The notes below the pieces were generated by a model. It made no database searches. It was given only the letters and a program-made list of their open reading frames with translations, and was not told where the DNA came from. Below, piece by piece: positions 26,353 through 33,827 of a stretch of DNA of 40,633 bases (position 1 is its first letter; each line of letters starts with the position of its first letter). The position numbers and the translations under genes are program-made. Origin of the DNA: a virus; IMG/VR virus record IMGVR_UViG_3300023170_000065, positions 1-40,633 of that record. One strand, given 5' to 3'.

Positions 26353-28350
26353 TTAAATACCTAAATCCATGGCTCCTTTGTAAATCTCGTCTAATTCAAC
26401 TGTACTTAAGAAAGATTTAGATAACTTATCATACATTTCCCTATCAGCTTCTCTAGCTTTAGAAGCATTATCTCCTCTACCTTGTTTAAGTCTTGTATAT
26501 ACAACTCTTTCATTACCTTCTCTTCTAACATTAAACTCATACATACTTCTAATGTAACTCTTAGTTCTTTGATTTTTTCTTCCAAGATTGCCTAATTGAG
26601 CTTCTGTAGATTTGAAGTAATTATATAATCTTTCTGCTTCTCTATTTGAAATACCTGTACTCATAAATACTGTATCACCAACCGCTGATTTCTTTGAACC
26701 TCCTCGTTTAATAAATCTAGCTACACCAGCTTCTGAACGAAGAGTTCTTAATCCTTTCTTTCTTAACATATTTCCTCTATGTGGATTATTTTGTAATTGT
26801 CTATCTAAAGCTTTAATTACATTTGCTTTAGAACCTCCTGTTGAAACATAAGTCTTTGCCAATTCAGCTAAGAATTTAGCACTATGAGGTTGTCCTCCAT
26901 CTGTTGCAATATCCGCAACTCTAAATCTAAATTTAAACTCTTCTGGTATATGTTGTAAACCAATAGCACTTGCAAGTTCTTGTGAATAAAAGTTTCCATG
27001 AGCCATTTCAACTCTTGGACCGGGAATTTTTTGTTCCATTCTTGACCAAAAGCTAGCTTGTCTAGAAGTTTCTTGGTCCATTCTATATAAAGCTTCTAAT
27101 GTATCTTTTGTATTACTTGGTCTTGTGTAAGATGTTTCGTCTTTAAAAAAGTTATCCATACCGTGTTTTTTCTTAGCCATTTGTTGCCATTGACTAAAAT
27201 ATCTAGTTGAAGACTTATCTATATCTCCTAGATACTCAAAGTCTGCTGCTCTTTTAAATTTTTCAAGTGAATCAGCAGCGGCTCTATAAATAAACATTGA
27301 TGGAGGTATGTATTTATAATCTGGTACATACTCACCAGCTTTAGCGCCTTTATTTTCTTTTAATGCACCTAATCCGTTTGCAAGTTTATAAGAGTCCATT
27401 AAATGTTCATCATAACCTTGAACTCTCTTACCACCTTTATATTCTCTGCCTGTTCTTTTATAAAATGGTAATTTTCCACCATATTCAACAGCATGTATCC
27501 AAGGAAACAATGTAGAACCTCCTACATCTATTTCTCCATAAAAGAAGTAATCAGCAAAATCATTTTTAGATGCAAATACATTTTTCATGTCTATAGAAGA
27601 CAACAAATAACTTCTTGCTTCTCCCGGTTTTTCAAAACCAAATATATCTCTGTAAGCATATTTAGCACCACCTTGATAATTTTTAATTCCCATTTCTTTA
27701 AATCTTTCTTCACTCATCATTGCTGATTGATTTAATTTTTTTTGAGTTCCTCTAGTCTTTCTACCATCCATTCCTATAACATACTGTCCGGAAGAAACAT
27801 CTGGTGCATAAGCTCTTAATCTAGTATCAATCATACTGAGAAGGAGTTGAGCTTCTTTATGTACTTGAGTATTTTTCTTCACTACATTATTGGCTGCCGA
27901 ACCTTTTATTTTTACATTCCCAGAGAAAGCAGTTGTTATACCTTCTCTAAGAAATTTTTCATATTTGTTTTCTTTACTAAATTGTTTACCTAATTGAACA
28001 CGAGCCATACGAGCTAAAAACGGAGGTAATCCAAATGGTCTAACTGCTTGGTCAATAATTCTACCCGATAAAGAACCTGTAGCTATACGAGAAAATCTAC
28101 CTACTAATTCTGCTTTAATATTACCCTGCATAAGAGCACCAAATGTACCAATACCTCTAGCAAGAGGATAAACATTTCTTCGGCTATTAGTAAGAAATCT
28201 TCCTACACCTGTATTTTTAACACCCGGCAATACTTTGACTGTACCGGCTCTTTTACCGTATGAGTAAAGACCACTTCTAAAGACTTGAGATTTTGTACCG
28301 CCAGATTTTTTAGGCGGTTTAGCTTTAGTAATATTTGCAAATAAAGCCAT
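26353..28350 (-). CDS. Oversized gp10-like neck/minor tail protein
   Basis: 665 residues, strongly basic. Gene order places it where HK97 gp10-like neck proteins (usually ~110-160 residues) are found. The segment WIHAVEYGGKLPFYKR (~residue 285) and YIPPSMFIYRAAADSLEKFK (~345) resemble that family's VEYGTxxxPxxPFLRPA pattern, but within a much longer chain. The N-terminal 150 residues are Arg/Lys/Gly-rich. The C-terminal 300 (LRKKGLRTLRSEAGVARFIK, YNYFKSTEAQLGNLGRK) are basic and helical with no recognised domain. It starts at a TAATG junction with the head-closure gene. The gp10 link is tentative; a DNA- or capsid-contacting structural protein is plausible. Confidence 0.55.
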   Translation of the reverse strand: MALFANITKAKPPKKSGGTKSQVFRSGLYSYGKRAGTVKVLPGVKNTGVGRFLTNSRRNVYPLARGIGTFGALMQGNIKAELVGRFSRIATGSLSGRIIDQAVRPFGLPPFLARMARVQLGKQFSKENKYEKFLREGITTAFSGNVKIKGSAANNVVKKNTQVHKEAQLLLSMIDTRLRAYAPDVSSGQYVIGMDGRKTRGTQKKLNQSAMMSEERFKEMGIKNYQGGAKYAYRDIFGFEKPGEARSYLLSSIDMKNVFASKNDFADYFFYGEIDVGGSTLFPWIHAVEYGGKLPFYKRTGREYKGGKRVQGYDEHLMDSYKLANGLGALKENKGAKAGEYVPDYKYIPPSMFIYRAAADSLEKFKRAADFEYLGDIDKSSTRYFSQWQQMAKKKHGMDNFFKDETSYTRPSNTKDTLEALYRMDQETSRQASFWSRMEQKIPGPRVEMAHGNFYSQELASAIGLQHIPEEFKFRFRVADIATDGGQPHSAKFLAELAKTYVSTGGSKANVIKALDRQLQNNPHRGNMLRKKGLRTLRSEAGVARFIKRGGSKKSAVGDTVFMSTGISNREAERLYNYFKSTEAQLGNLGRKNQRTKSYIRSMYEFNVRREGNERVVYTRLKQGRGDNASKAREADREMYDKLSKSFLSTVELDEIYKGAMDLGI

Positions 28351-28685
28351 TAGGTTCTAACTAAAGTTTGAACTTGTTTGTAACACTCATTTCCATATCT
28401 ATCTAGTGCAGGAGTTACAATTACAATTTCGTGGTATTGACTTCCTCTAACTAATCTATCTCCCGGAACAACAGAAACACCTTTTTGTAAATACACATTA
28501 AAAGTTTCTACAGTTGTGTTTCTACCATCTCTATCTTCTTGTATTCCTCTTGATTCAAACTTTGCTCTTACATTGGTAATAGAGTCAGCCCAGTCGTCAG
28601 AGGGTAAACCTCTCTCATCAAGGTTTGTTTCGTTAACACTTTGAATAGTGCATGTCTCTGGTAAAAATCTTTCTCTGAGCGGCAT
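28350..28685 (-). CDS. Head closure / head-tail joining protein
   Basis: 111 residues. The pattern fits the Phage_H_T_join family: a short N-terminal tail (MPLRERFLPETCTIQSV), a DERGLPSDDWADS loop, a strand (VRAKFESRGIQED), TVETFNVYLQKGVSVVPGDR, then a YHEIVIVTPALDRYGNE ending. These proteins close the connector after packaging and receive the tail. It is followed at once (TAATG) by the gp10-like gene, the usual next member. An accessory cassette upstream separates it from the connector gene. Confidence 0.8.
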   Translation of the reverse strand: MPLRERFLPETCTIQSVNETNLDERGLPSDDWADSITNVRAKFESRGIQEDRDGRNTTVETFNVYLQKGVSVVPGDRLVRGSQYHEIVIVTPALDRYGNECYKQVQTLVRT

Positions 28686-28707
28686 GCTTGTATTTTACAA
28701 CAAAAAG

Positions 28708-29886
28708 TTATAAAAATTGGTTAAGCATATCTCCCATCATAAATTCTTTATACACAATGCTATAAAGCATTTTATTTTTACCAAGCAAGTGAGGGTTGTG
28801 TCCCATTTGAGCGCTGTAATCTCTAATTATGTTAATTATTTCTGCACCGATAATTTCATAAAGAGAAAGTATCTTTTTAAAATCTTTTGACCACCTAGCT
28901 GTACCGTCGGGGTTAAATATTACAAATGACCTAAATCCATTCATAATAATAAAACTAACTGCGTCATGTAGTTTATAATCCATCTTTTTACCAAGTAAAG
29001 GAAAGTCATAACCTTTTTGTTTATAAGATGTAGCTATACCTAAACTTCCTATGCTTCCTTTTTTAGAAGGCCATATTTCCTGCGTTTTAAAATTTACATA
29101 ATCATATAAGTAAAGAATGTCTTTAAGAATAGTTTTATACTGTTGATATCCTTTAGGATTATCTCTGTACATTTCTAGTACTCTTTGTTTATCCCAATAA
29201 GGATATATTGGTTGATTTTCTACTTCTGCGTCATATTGATTGCTTCTTAGTAAATCTATAAGTCCAAGTACATATACAGCGTCTAATTGGTCTTTGTAAT
29301 CTGTTTCATCAATTATTTCATCTATCCAAGAAAGTTCTTTCTTTGATACATCAATATCTTTACGAGATGTTAATTTGTTATCTAGTGTTGTAGTTAAATC
29401 ATCAGACAAAGACATATCATGTCCAATAATTAATTCAACTTTAATATAAGAATTTTTAGCTACATCTTCTACTCTCATGTCTTTTAGAAGAGTATATAAA
29501 TTTGCTCCATCAATAATTCCTTGTGTGTCAGCGTCTTTTATAGTAACAGTAACTCTTTCAGCAGATTCATTAACTTCTACATCAGAACAATATATTTTTA
29601 TTCCTTGTGACTTTAAGTGAAATGTTCCTTTTTCTCCATATTCTTCTTTAACACTTTTAATTATTTCATCAGCAACTTTTGTGTCGTAATCCACGATATT
29701 ACAATTAGGATGTATAGGTATCAATTGTTTTTGCGCAGGTCTATCAAAAGTTAAATCTCTAATAGGAAGATACATAACAAGTAAAAAGTTTTTTGGTTGT
29801 ATTGGGTCTCTAATTATTGCATAACTTTTATAATTAAAAAAGTATCTTCCAACACCAGAAACAACTTCTTCCGTTCCTTTATCCAT
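28708..29886 (-). CDS. AIPR-like protein
   Basis: 392 residues from the ATG at 29886, which shares a base with the upstream TAA; an ATG two codons earlier is possible. The middle resembles AIPR (abortive infection phage resistance) proteins: FHLKSQGIKIYCSDVEVNES for the N-x-GI-x-I-x-A strand, TQGIIDGANLYTLLKD for the GIVNGGQT loop, YIKVELIIG, then a DNKLTSRKDIDVSKKELSWI stretch like the N-x-Q-x-x-V-x-x-x-D/S-L motif. The C-terminal half (LSWIDEIIDE onward) is helical. AIPR proteins are bacterial defence factors of unclear mechanism. A phage copy could exclude rivals or counter host defence. The similarity is pattern-based and moderate. Confidence 0.5.
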   Translation of the reverse strand: MDKGTEEVVSGVGRYFFNYKSYAIIRDPIQPKNFLLVMYLPIRDLTFDRPAQKQLIPIHPNCNIVDYDTKVADEIIKSVKEEYGEKGTFHLKSQGIKIYCSDVEVNESAERVTVTIKDADTQGIIDGANLYTLLKDMRVEDVAKNSYIKVELIIGHDMSLSDDLTTTLDNKLTSRKDIDVSKKELSWIDEIIDETDYKDQLDAVYVLGLIDLLRSNQYDAEVENQPIYPYWDKQRVLEMYRDNPKGYQQYKTILKDILYLYDYVNFKTQEIWPSKKGSIGSLGIATSYKQKGYDFPLLGKKMDYKLHDAVSFIIMNGFRSFVIFNPDGTARWSKDFKKILSLYEIIGAEIINIIRDYSAQMGHNPHLLGKNKMLYSIVYKEFMMGDMLNQFL

Positions 29887-30131
29887 TACCATCTGTATTT
29901 TTTCTTTTTAGCTTGGTTATATTGTTTAAAAGATTTTTCAGACAAATTACTAGGGTCTTTTTCCCACTGAACATCAACAGGTGTTTCAAATCTAATATTT
30001 TTACCAATTTTTCTTTTAGTATCTGAATTACATTTAGGACATTTAATTAACGGGTCTTCCGTAATAGAATGCGATACTTCCCATTCAAAAGAACATTTAT
30101 GTAATATACATTGATAATCGTATCTAGGCAT
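29886..30131 (-). CDS. FmdB-like zinc ribbon protein
   Basis: 81 residues, start MPRYDYQCILHKC at ATG 30131, which overlaps the previous stop by 8 bases; a TTG two codons upstream is less likely. The PRYDYQC...C...F-E-W opening, then CPKC, is the FmdB/CxxC-CxxC regulatory-type zinc ribbon, with four cysteines able to hold one zinc. A basic, disordered tail (KQYNQAKKKKYRW) follows. Such proteins occur as small accessory genes in many phages; their role (transcription or nucleic acid contact) is unproven. It ends at a TAATG junction with the AIPR-like gene. Confidence 0.75.
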   Translation of the reverse strand: MPRYDYQCILHKCSFEWEVSHSITEDPLIKCPKCNSDTKRKIGKNIRFETPVDVQWEKDPSNLSEKSFKQYNQAKKKKYRW

Positions 30132-30930
30132 TGTCAAAATCTAACTTAGTTGCTTTTCTGTATCCTTGGTTAAAGTTACCACTAGAAAAATTTTTTCTAG
30201 CGTTTTCAGCGTTTACTTCTTTTTCTGTAACCATATCCATTTTTAAATTCCACTTGCTTCTTTTAAAAGGAATTGCTTGAACAAAAGGTGTTCCTCTTTT
30301 TATCATAAAATCTTTTTTCTTATGAATAAGTGTAGGAAAGTTTACTTCATGCCAAGTATCAGTTTCTACAATTCCCGGAAGAACTGAAAAGTCTGTTTGA
30401 AAGTCATAGTTGTAAGGTATAAACAATGTTGAATATCCTTTTGGCGTAAAAAATTTCCATGGGCTATGAAATTTTAATGGGTGTTTATAGGTGCTTTTTG
30501 ATGGTAAATCCCAATTATATATTTGGTCATTTTGATGAAATGAAGCTCCATAAGGAAAATCTCTGTTATCCCACTCAAGTATTTCTTCTCCACCCATGTT
30601 AGGTGGAAAACCTCTTTGTATTAAAAAATCGGACCACATAGGAATTACAAAACCTTCTGTCATAATATCTACTATTGCAGGACATCTTTTAACAGTAAAC
30701 GAATAATACATATTCTGTGCAGTCTTGCCCATTTTTCCAAACAAATTTTTAACTTTACCGGGTCCAGCGTTTGGATTCCAACCTTGTGGTTTTTCCTCCA
30801 TATAGTGCTTCATCTCTTTAAACCAATTTGGCACTGCTTCTTGTGCTGGAACAACAGGTGCAAATTTTGCTAAACCCATTATGTCTGTTTTAAATTCTAT
30901 TGTCTGTTTCTTATTAAACTTAAATTCCAT
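30124..30930 (-). CDS. Conserved phage protein of unknown function
   Basis: 268 residues from ATG 30930, chosen because AAGGAG lies 11 bases upstream and the overlap with the preceding gene is then 11 bases; a start at 31008 would overlap it by 89. Recognisable pattern: VPAQEAVPNWFKEMKHY near the start, then FTVKRCPAIVDIMTEGFVIP with MWSDFLIQ, and later FHSPWKFFTPKGYSTLFIPY. I know this T-x-K-x-C-P...GYxIP...D and PW-x-x-x-TP-x-GYS arrangement from conserved hypothetical proteins of T4-like and other marine phages, possibly DUF6065-like. No catalytic motif is evident. Confidence 0.7.
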   Translation of the reverse strand: MEFKFNKKQTIEFKTDIMGLAKFAPVVPAQEAVPNWFKEMKHYMEEKPQGWNPNAGPGKVKNLFGKMGKTAQNMYYSFTVKRCPAIVDIMTEGFVIPMWSDFLIQRGFPPNMGGEEILEWDNRDFPYGASFHQNDQIYNWDLPSKSTYKHPLKFHSPWKFFTPKGYSTLFIPYNYDFQTDFSVLPGIVETDTWHEVNFPTLIHKKKDFMIKRGTPFVQAIPFKRSKWNLKMDMVTEKEVNAENARKNFSSGNFNQGYRKATKLDFDNA

Positions 30931-31564
30931 TCCTACTTTGTCTCCTTTTTCTGCGTTTAAATGCTTTATGACATTCTTTACAGAATATTTTAAGTTTATC
31001 TTGTGCATTAGGATTTTTTGAAAACTCTGAAGTTTTCTTATCTTTTTTGCATGATAAACATAATTTCATTTTATCATCACCTAGTTCTTCTTTCTTATCT
31101 TTTAAAATAATCATACAATCTTTACAAAAGCGAGTAAGACCATCTAGGTATTTTTGATTTCTTGAATACTCTTCTACAGGTTTCCATTCACGACAATACT
31201 TGCATTCTTTTTCAATAGGGTCTTTTAAATTTTTAAGAGCTTCTTTTTGAGCTTGTTCAACACGCTCTTTCAAACCTTCTTCTTCTTCTATCCAAGTTTT
31301 AAATCTTTCTAAGCCAATAGGTTGACCTTCATAAGTTCTTGGAGTTGTTAGACCACCTCTACCTGTACGAATAATTTCTAAAATAGCTTCTGCTGTTTCT
31401 TCGTTATAAGCACCTCGTTGAGGTACGCCCGATTCTATTCTTAATTGTCTAACTCTTTCATGTGTTACACCCCATTCATCTGCCCATGACTGTAGCATTT
31501 TATTAGGGTCTGCTAAAAAGAGTTCCCTAGCTTCCTCTAGGGAAGGAGCTTTTCTATGTACCAT
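30920..31564 (-). CDS. DNA-binding protein with HTH and two zinc fingers
   Basis: 214 residues. Residues ~25-50 (LQSWADEWGVTHERVRQLRI) form a helix-turn-helix like sigma region 4. A Glu/Lys-rich linker follows. Two zinc units come next: CKYCREWKPVEEYSRNQ...FCKDC (~118-147) and CLSCKKDKKTSEFSKN...FCKEC (~168-197). Each is C-x2-C-x(n)-F/Y-S...C-x2-C, a form often seen beside phage HNH and endonuclease VII proteins, but no nuclease residues are obvious. The C-terminus is very basic (KRRKRRQSRNGI). Likely a transcription or DNA-binding factor inserted among head genes. Confidence 0.72.
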   Translation of the reverse strand: MVHRKAPSLEEARELFLADPNKMLQSWADEWGVTHERVRQLRIESGVPQRGAYNEETAEAILEIIRTGRGGLTTPRTYEGQPIGLERFKTWIEEEEGLKERVEQAQKEALKNLKDPIEKECKYCREWKPVEEYSRNQKYLDGLTRFCKDCMIILKDKKEELGDDKMKLCLSCKKDKKTSEFSKNPNAQDKLKIFCKECHKAFKRRKRRQSRNGI

Positions 31565-31571
31565 ACTTTAA

Positions 31572-32216
31572 TTATACAAAGAATCTTGAACGAAAGGGGT
31601 TTAATACTGCCATATCTGCATTAGTTAAAACAGGTTGTAAGTTTTGCACTATTACATCCCCAAAGGCTATGTCGTAATCTCCGATTCTCTCTGATAAAGT
31701 AACATCAAAGTTTGTAGTATTAGTATTGTCAGCTAAGTGACTTGAAACTTCTCCAGTGTCAGCTTTTGCTGAAACTTGTAATGAAGTCATAATTAAACGA
31801 GCTGCGGCTCGTGCAGAAGTTTGTTTTATTTGTTCTGGAATGTCAGCAGCTTCATATCCACCAACATAAGTAACAACTATATTTTTAGGTTTTATACCAG
31901 ACCAACGAATAACTATTCTTCTCATTCTTCCGTTATCGTAATATACATAGTCACTCTCATTACCTTCAGTAAGAGTGTTACCATCTTCTGTAACAGAAGT
32001 TATAGAAGCAATAGGAACATGCCTCAAAAATAAATCTTGTTGTTCGTTACCGTCGAATGTTTCTGTATAAGTTGCTTGTTCTACATCATGACCTAGATAA
32101 CGCTTAATAGCCGCGTCAACATAAGGTATAAAAGTATTTGTGACTGAAGCTTCTACAGTGGAGTTTAAATCTATCTGTAGGAATTGCTCTACATCACTAA
32201 CGCTACAAAGAGCCAT
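31572..32216 (-). CDS. Head-tail connector (gp6-like adaptor)
   Basis: 214 residues. It opens MALCSVSDVEQFLQIDLN with an all-helical N-terminal part (FIPYVDAAIKRYLGHDVEQA), then FDGNEQQDLFLRHVPIASIT, VTYVGGYEAADIPEQIKQTS and a long alanine-rich helix (ARAAARLIMTSLQVSA). This is the standard pattern of gp6/Ad1 connectors, which form a ring under the portal. It follows the capsid block, as in HK97-type phages, but the head-closure gene is 2.9 kb further on instead of next to it. Confidence 0.85.
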   Translation of the reverse strand: MALCSVSDVEQFLQIDLNSTVEASVTNTFIPYVDAAIKRYLGHDVEQATYTETFDGNEQQDLFLRHVPIASITSVTEDGNTLTEGNESDYVYYDNGRMRRIVIRWSGIKPKNIVVTYVGGYEAADIPEQIKQTSARAAARLIMTSLQVSAKADTGEVSSHLADNTNTTNFDVTLSERIGDYDIAFGDVIVQNLQPVLTNADMAVLNPFRSRFFV

Positions 32217-32226
32217 TTAGGACTCC

Positions 32227-32484
32227 TTACTTATCTTCTGTATCTTCTGGTTTAACAGCTTTGGTTTCTGGTGCTTTTTTAGCAGCTTTTTTCTTAGGAG
32301 CAGCTTTTTCTTTCTTCTCCACTTTACCCCAACCTTGCTCTTTGAGCCAGTCAGCTGGGTATTCTTTACCTGCTTTAGCAATGAGAGAAGCTCCAGACTT
32401 AGGAAGTTCTGATAAAGGACCTTCCCAAATGGAACCATCTTTCATTTTCCAAATGCTTTTCTCTGGTTTAATATAATCTGACAT
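32227..32484 (-). CDS. Small protein with histone H1-like lysine-rich tail
   Basis: 85 residues. A folded N-terminal part with several tryptophans (MSDYIKPEKSIWKMKDGSIW, YPADWLKEQGWGKV) is followed by a Lys/Ala/Pro tail (KKEKAAPKKKAAKKAPETK), then an acidic end. Tails of this composition in histone H1 and phage proteins bind nucleic acid. It lies between capsid terminator and connector gene, so a minor head protein touching DNA, or a decoration protein, is possible. Family not recognised. Confidence 0.78.
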   Translation of the reverse strand: MSDYIKPEKSIWKMKDGSIWEGPLSELPKSGASLIAKAGKEYPADWLKEQGWGKVEKKEKAAPKKKAAKKAPETKAVKPEDTEDK

Positions 32485-32504
32485 GATGTTCTAATTTTAC
32501 ACTA

Positions 32505-32536
32505 TAAAAACAAAAGAGCGGGTTTAACCCCGCTCT
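32505..32536 (-). terminator. Rho-independent terminator after the capsid gene
   Basis: On the minus strand AGAGCGGG pairs with CCCGCTCT over eight perfect bases around a 6-base loop and is followed by TTTTGTTTTT. It lies 23 bases after the capsid stop and upstream of the remaining late genes. It probably ends part of the transcripts so that capsid protein is made in excess of the downstream genes. Confidence 0.92.
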
Positions 32537-32558
32537 AATGTATAAATCTAAACTAACT

Positions 32559-33800
32559 TTAGAAGTTAGTGATTTTATGGAAAGCTGCTTCTCTGTAAAC
32601 AGGGAAACCGACTCTCATGGTAGCTCTGATAGCTAATTGATTCTTAATAAAGAAATCGCTATGTGAATCAGATACGGCTAATTCCATACCTTGTCTCATA
32701 ACTAAGTTAGCTGCTTCACCACCACCGAATTTACCAACAAGAACTGTTCCTGCGGCAATTGCGGTTGTAGGAACGACTTTTAGTCCCCAGATTTGAGCTG
32801 AAGGACCTGCGCCCATACCACCAGCTGCTACGAAAAGTGGTGACTTTTCTGTGTAGCCAGAACCGGAAGTACCTGCGAAGTCTGCACCTACAGAAGTCAC
32901 AACATCATTCCAGTCACTTGGGTGCATTACAATAGCGTCTGGCTCTGTAAATGCGTTGACTCTGATGTCTGTGATTGCTCCATAAAGTGCACCAATTTTT
33001 CCTAAAGTTCCTGCGTAAGAGCTAAAGTCAGTAGAACCGACTGAAGCTTTACCAGCGTCTAAGATACCTTCTAGGTTTGGAGCAGTTCCATCACCATTAA
33101 GGAGTTGGTTGTCCAAACGAAGTCTTATCATTGTTTGTAAACGAGAGTTGATGTATCCTTGGATACCACTTTCGTCTGCAAGTAATTCGTCTGTTACAGG
33201 AATGAAGATACCCATTTTACGGATAGCTTCTGTTTGCTCTGTGAAAGCCAAAGCTGCTTCTCCAACAGCAGAACCTTCAGCAGCTTCAGCTGCGTTATTT
33301 GTGAAGGTTGTTTCTTCCAAATAGCTGAATGCGTTTTGGTCTGTGTTGATTACATCAAATAATGATATAACAGCATTTGGGTCTCTAAGAGCTGTTTCCA
33401 AGATACCCGGTTGTCTTAAAACCTCTGGTGGGTATCCAGTAGTTGTCAAAGTTGTTTTTGTCTCAATATGAGAATCTACACCTTTAACACCGCCCTCCAT
33501 ATAATTTTTATATGCGTCGGTTTGTACAAATTGCTCACCAACAGTTTTAACTTCTGCTGATTTGCCAGCTAGTGGCATTTCTGCAACTGGCTTTGAATCT
33601 TCTTCGATAGCCTTAGCATTAGCGAGTTTTTTCTTCTCAATGTTAAGGTCTTCAACTAATTCAGCAAGTTCGTCATTTCTTGACTTGATTTCCTCTTTTT
33701 GTTCAGAGGTGTACTTGCCGTCTTCGTTGGCTTCAAAGACAGATTTTAATTCTGCTCTTTTAGCAGCAATTTGGTCCATGAGTTCATTTGTTTTACTCAT
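32559..33800 (-). CDS. Major capsid protein, HK97 fold
   Basis: 413 residues. Residues 1-~65 are a Lys/Glu coiled coil (MDQIAAKRAELKSVFEANED), the delta/scaffold domain typical of HK97-type capsids and normally removed by the prohead protease. The body contains YPPEVLRQPGILETALRDP, VINTDQNAFSYLEETTFTNN, a GIFIPVTDELLADESGIQGY spine-helix segment, LRLDNQLLNGDGTAPNLEGI, DAIVMHPSDWNDVVTSV and an LVMRQGMELAVSDSHSDFFI end. This set is diagnostic of the Phage_capsid family. GGAG lies ten bases before the start. It forms the icosahedral shell. Confidence 0.95.
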   Translation of the reverse strand: MSKTNELMDQIAAKRAELKSVFEANEDGKYTSEQKEEIKSRNDELAELVEDLNIEKKKLANAKAIEEDSKPVAEMPLAGKSAEVKTVGEQFVQTDAYKNYMEGGVKGVDSHIETKTTLTTTGYPPEVLRQPGILETALRDPNAVISLFDVINTDQNAFSYLEETTFTNNAAEAAEGSAVGEAALAFTEQTEAIRKMGIFIPVTDELLADESGIQGYINSRLQTMIRLRLDNQLLNGDGTAPNLEGILDAGKASVGSTDFSSYAGTLGKIGALYGAITDIRVNAFTEPDAIVMHPSDWNDVVTSVGADFAGTSGSGYTEKSPLFVAAGGMGAGPSAQIWGLKVVPTTAIAAGTVLVGKFGGGEAANLVMRQGMELAVSDSHSDFFIKNQLAIRATMRVGFPVYREAAFHKITNF

Positions 33801-33827
33801 TCTTAGATTTCTCCAATCTTGCTTGTC

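Noticed and set aside
30931-31008. Earlier start for the conserved unknown protein
   Set aside because: Would overlap the zinc-finger gene by 89 bases; the ATG at 30930 has a ribosome site and a short overlap.
32217-32438. 73-residue minus-strand frame
   Set aside because: Alternative frame of the lysine-rich small gene; its Lys/Leu richness comes from the AAG/GCT repeats.
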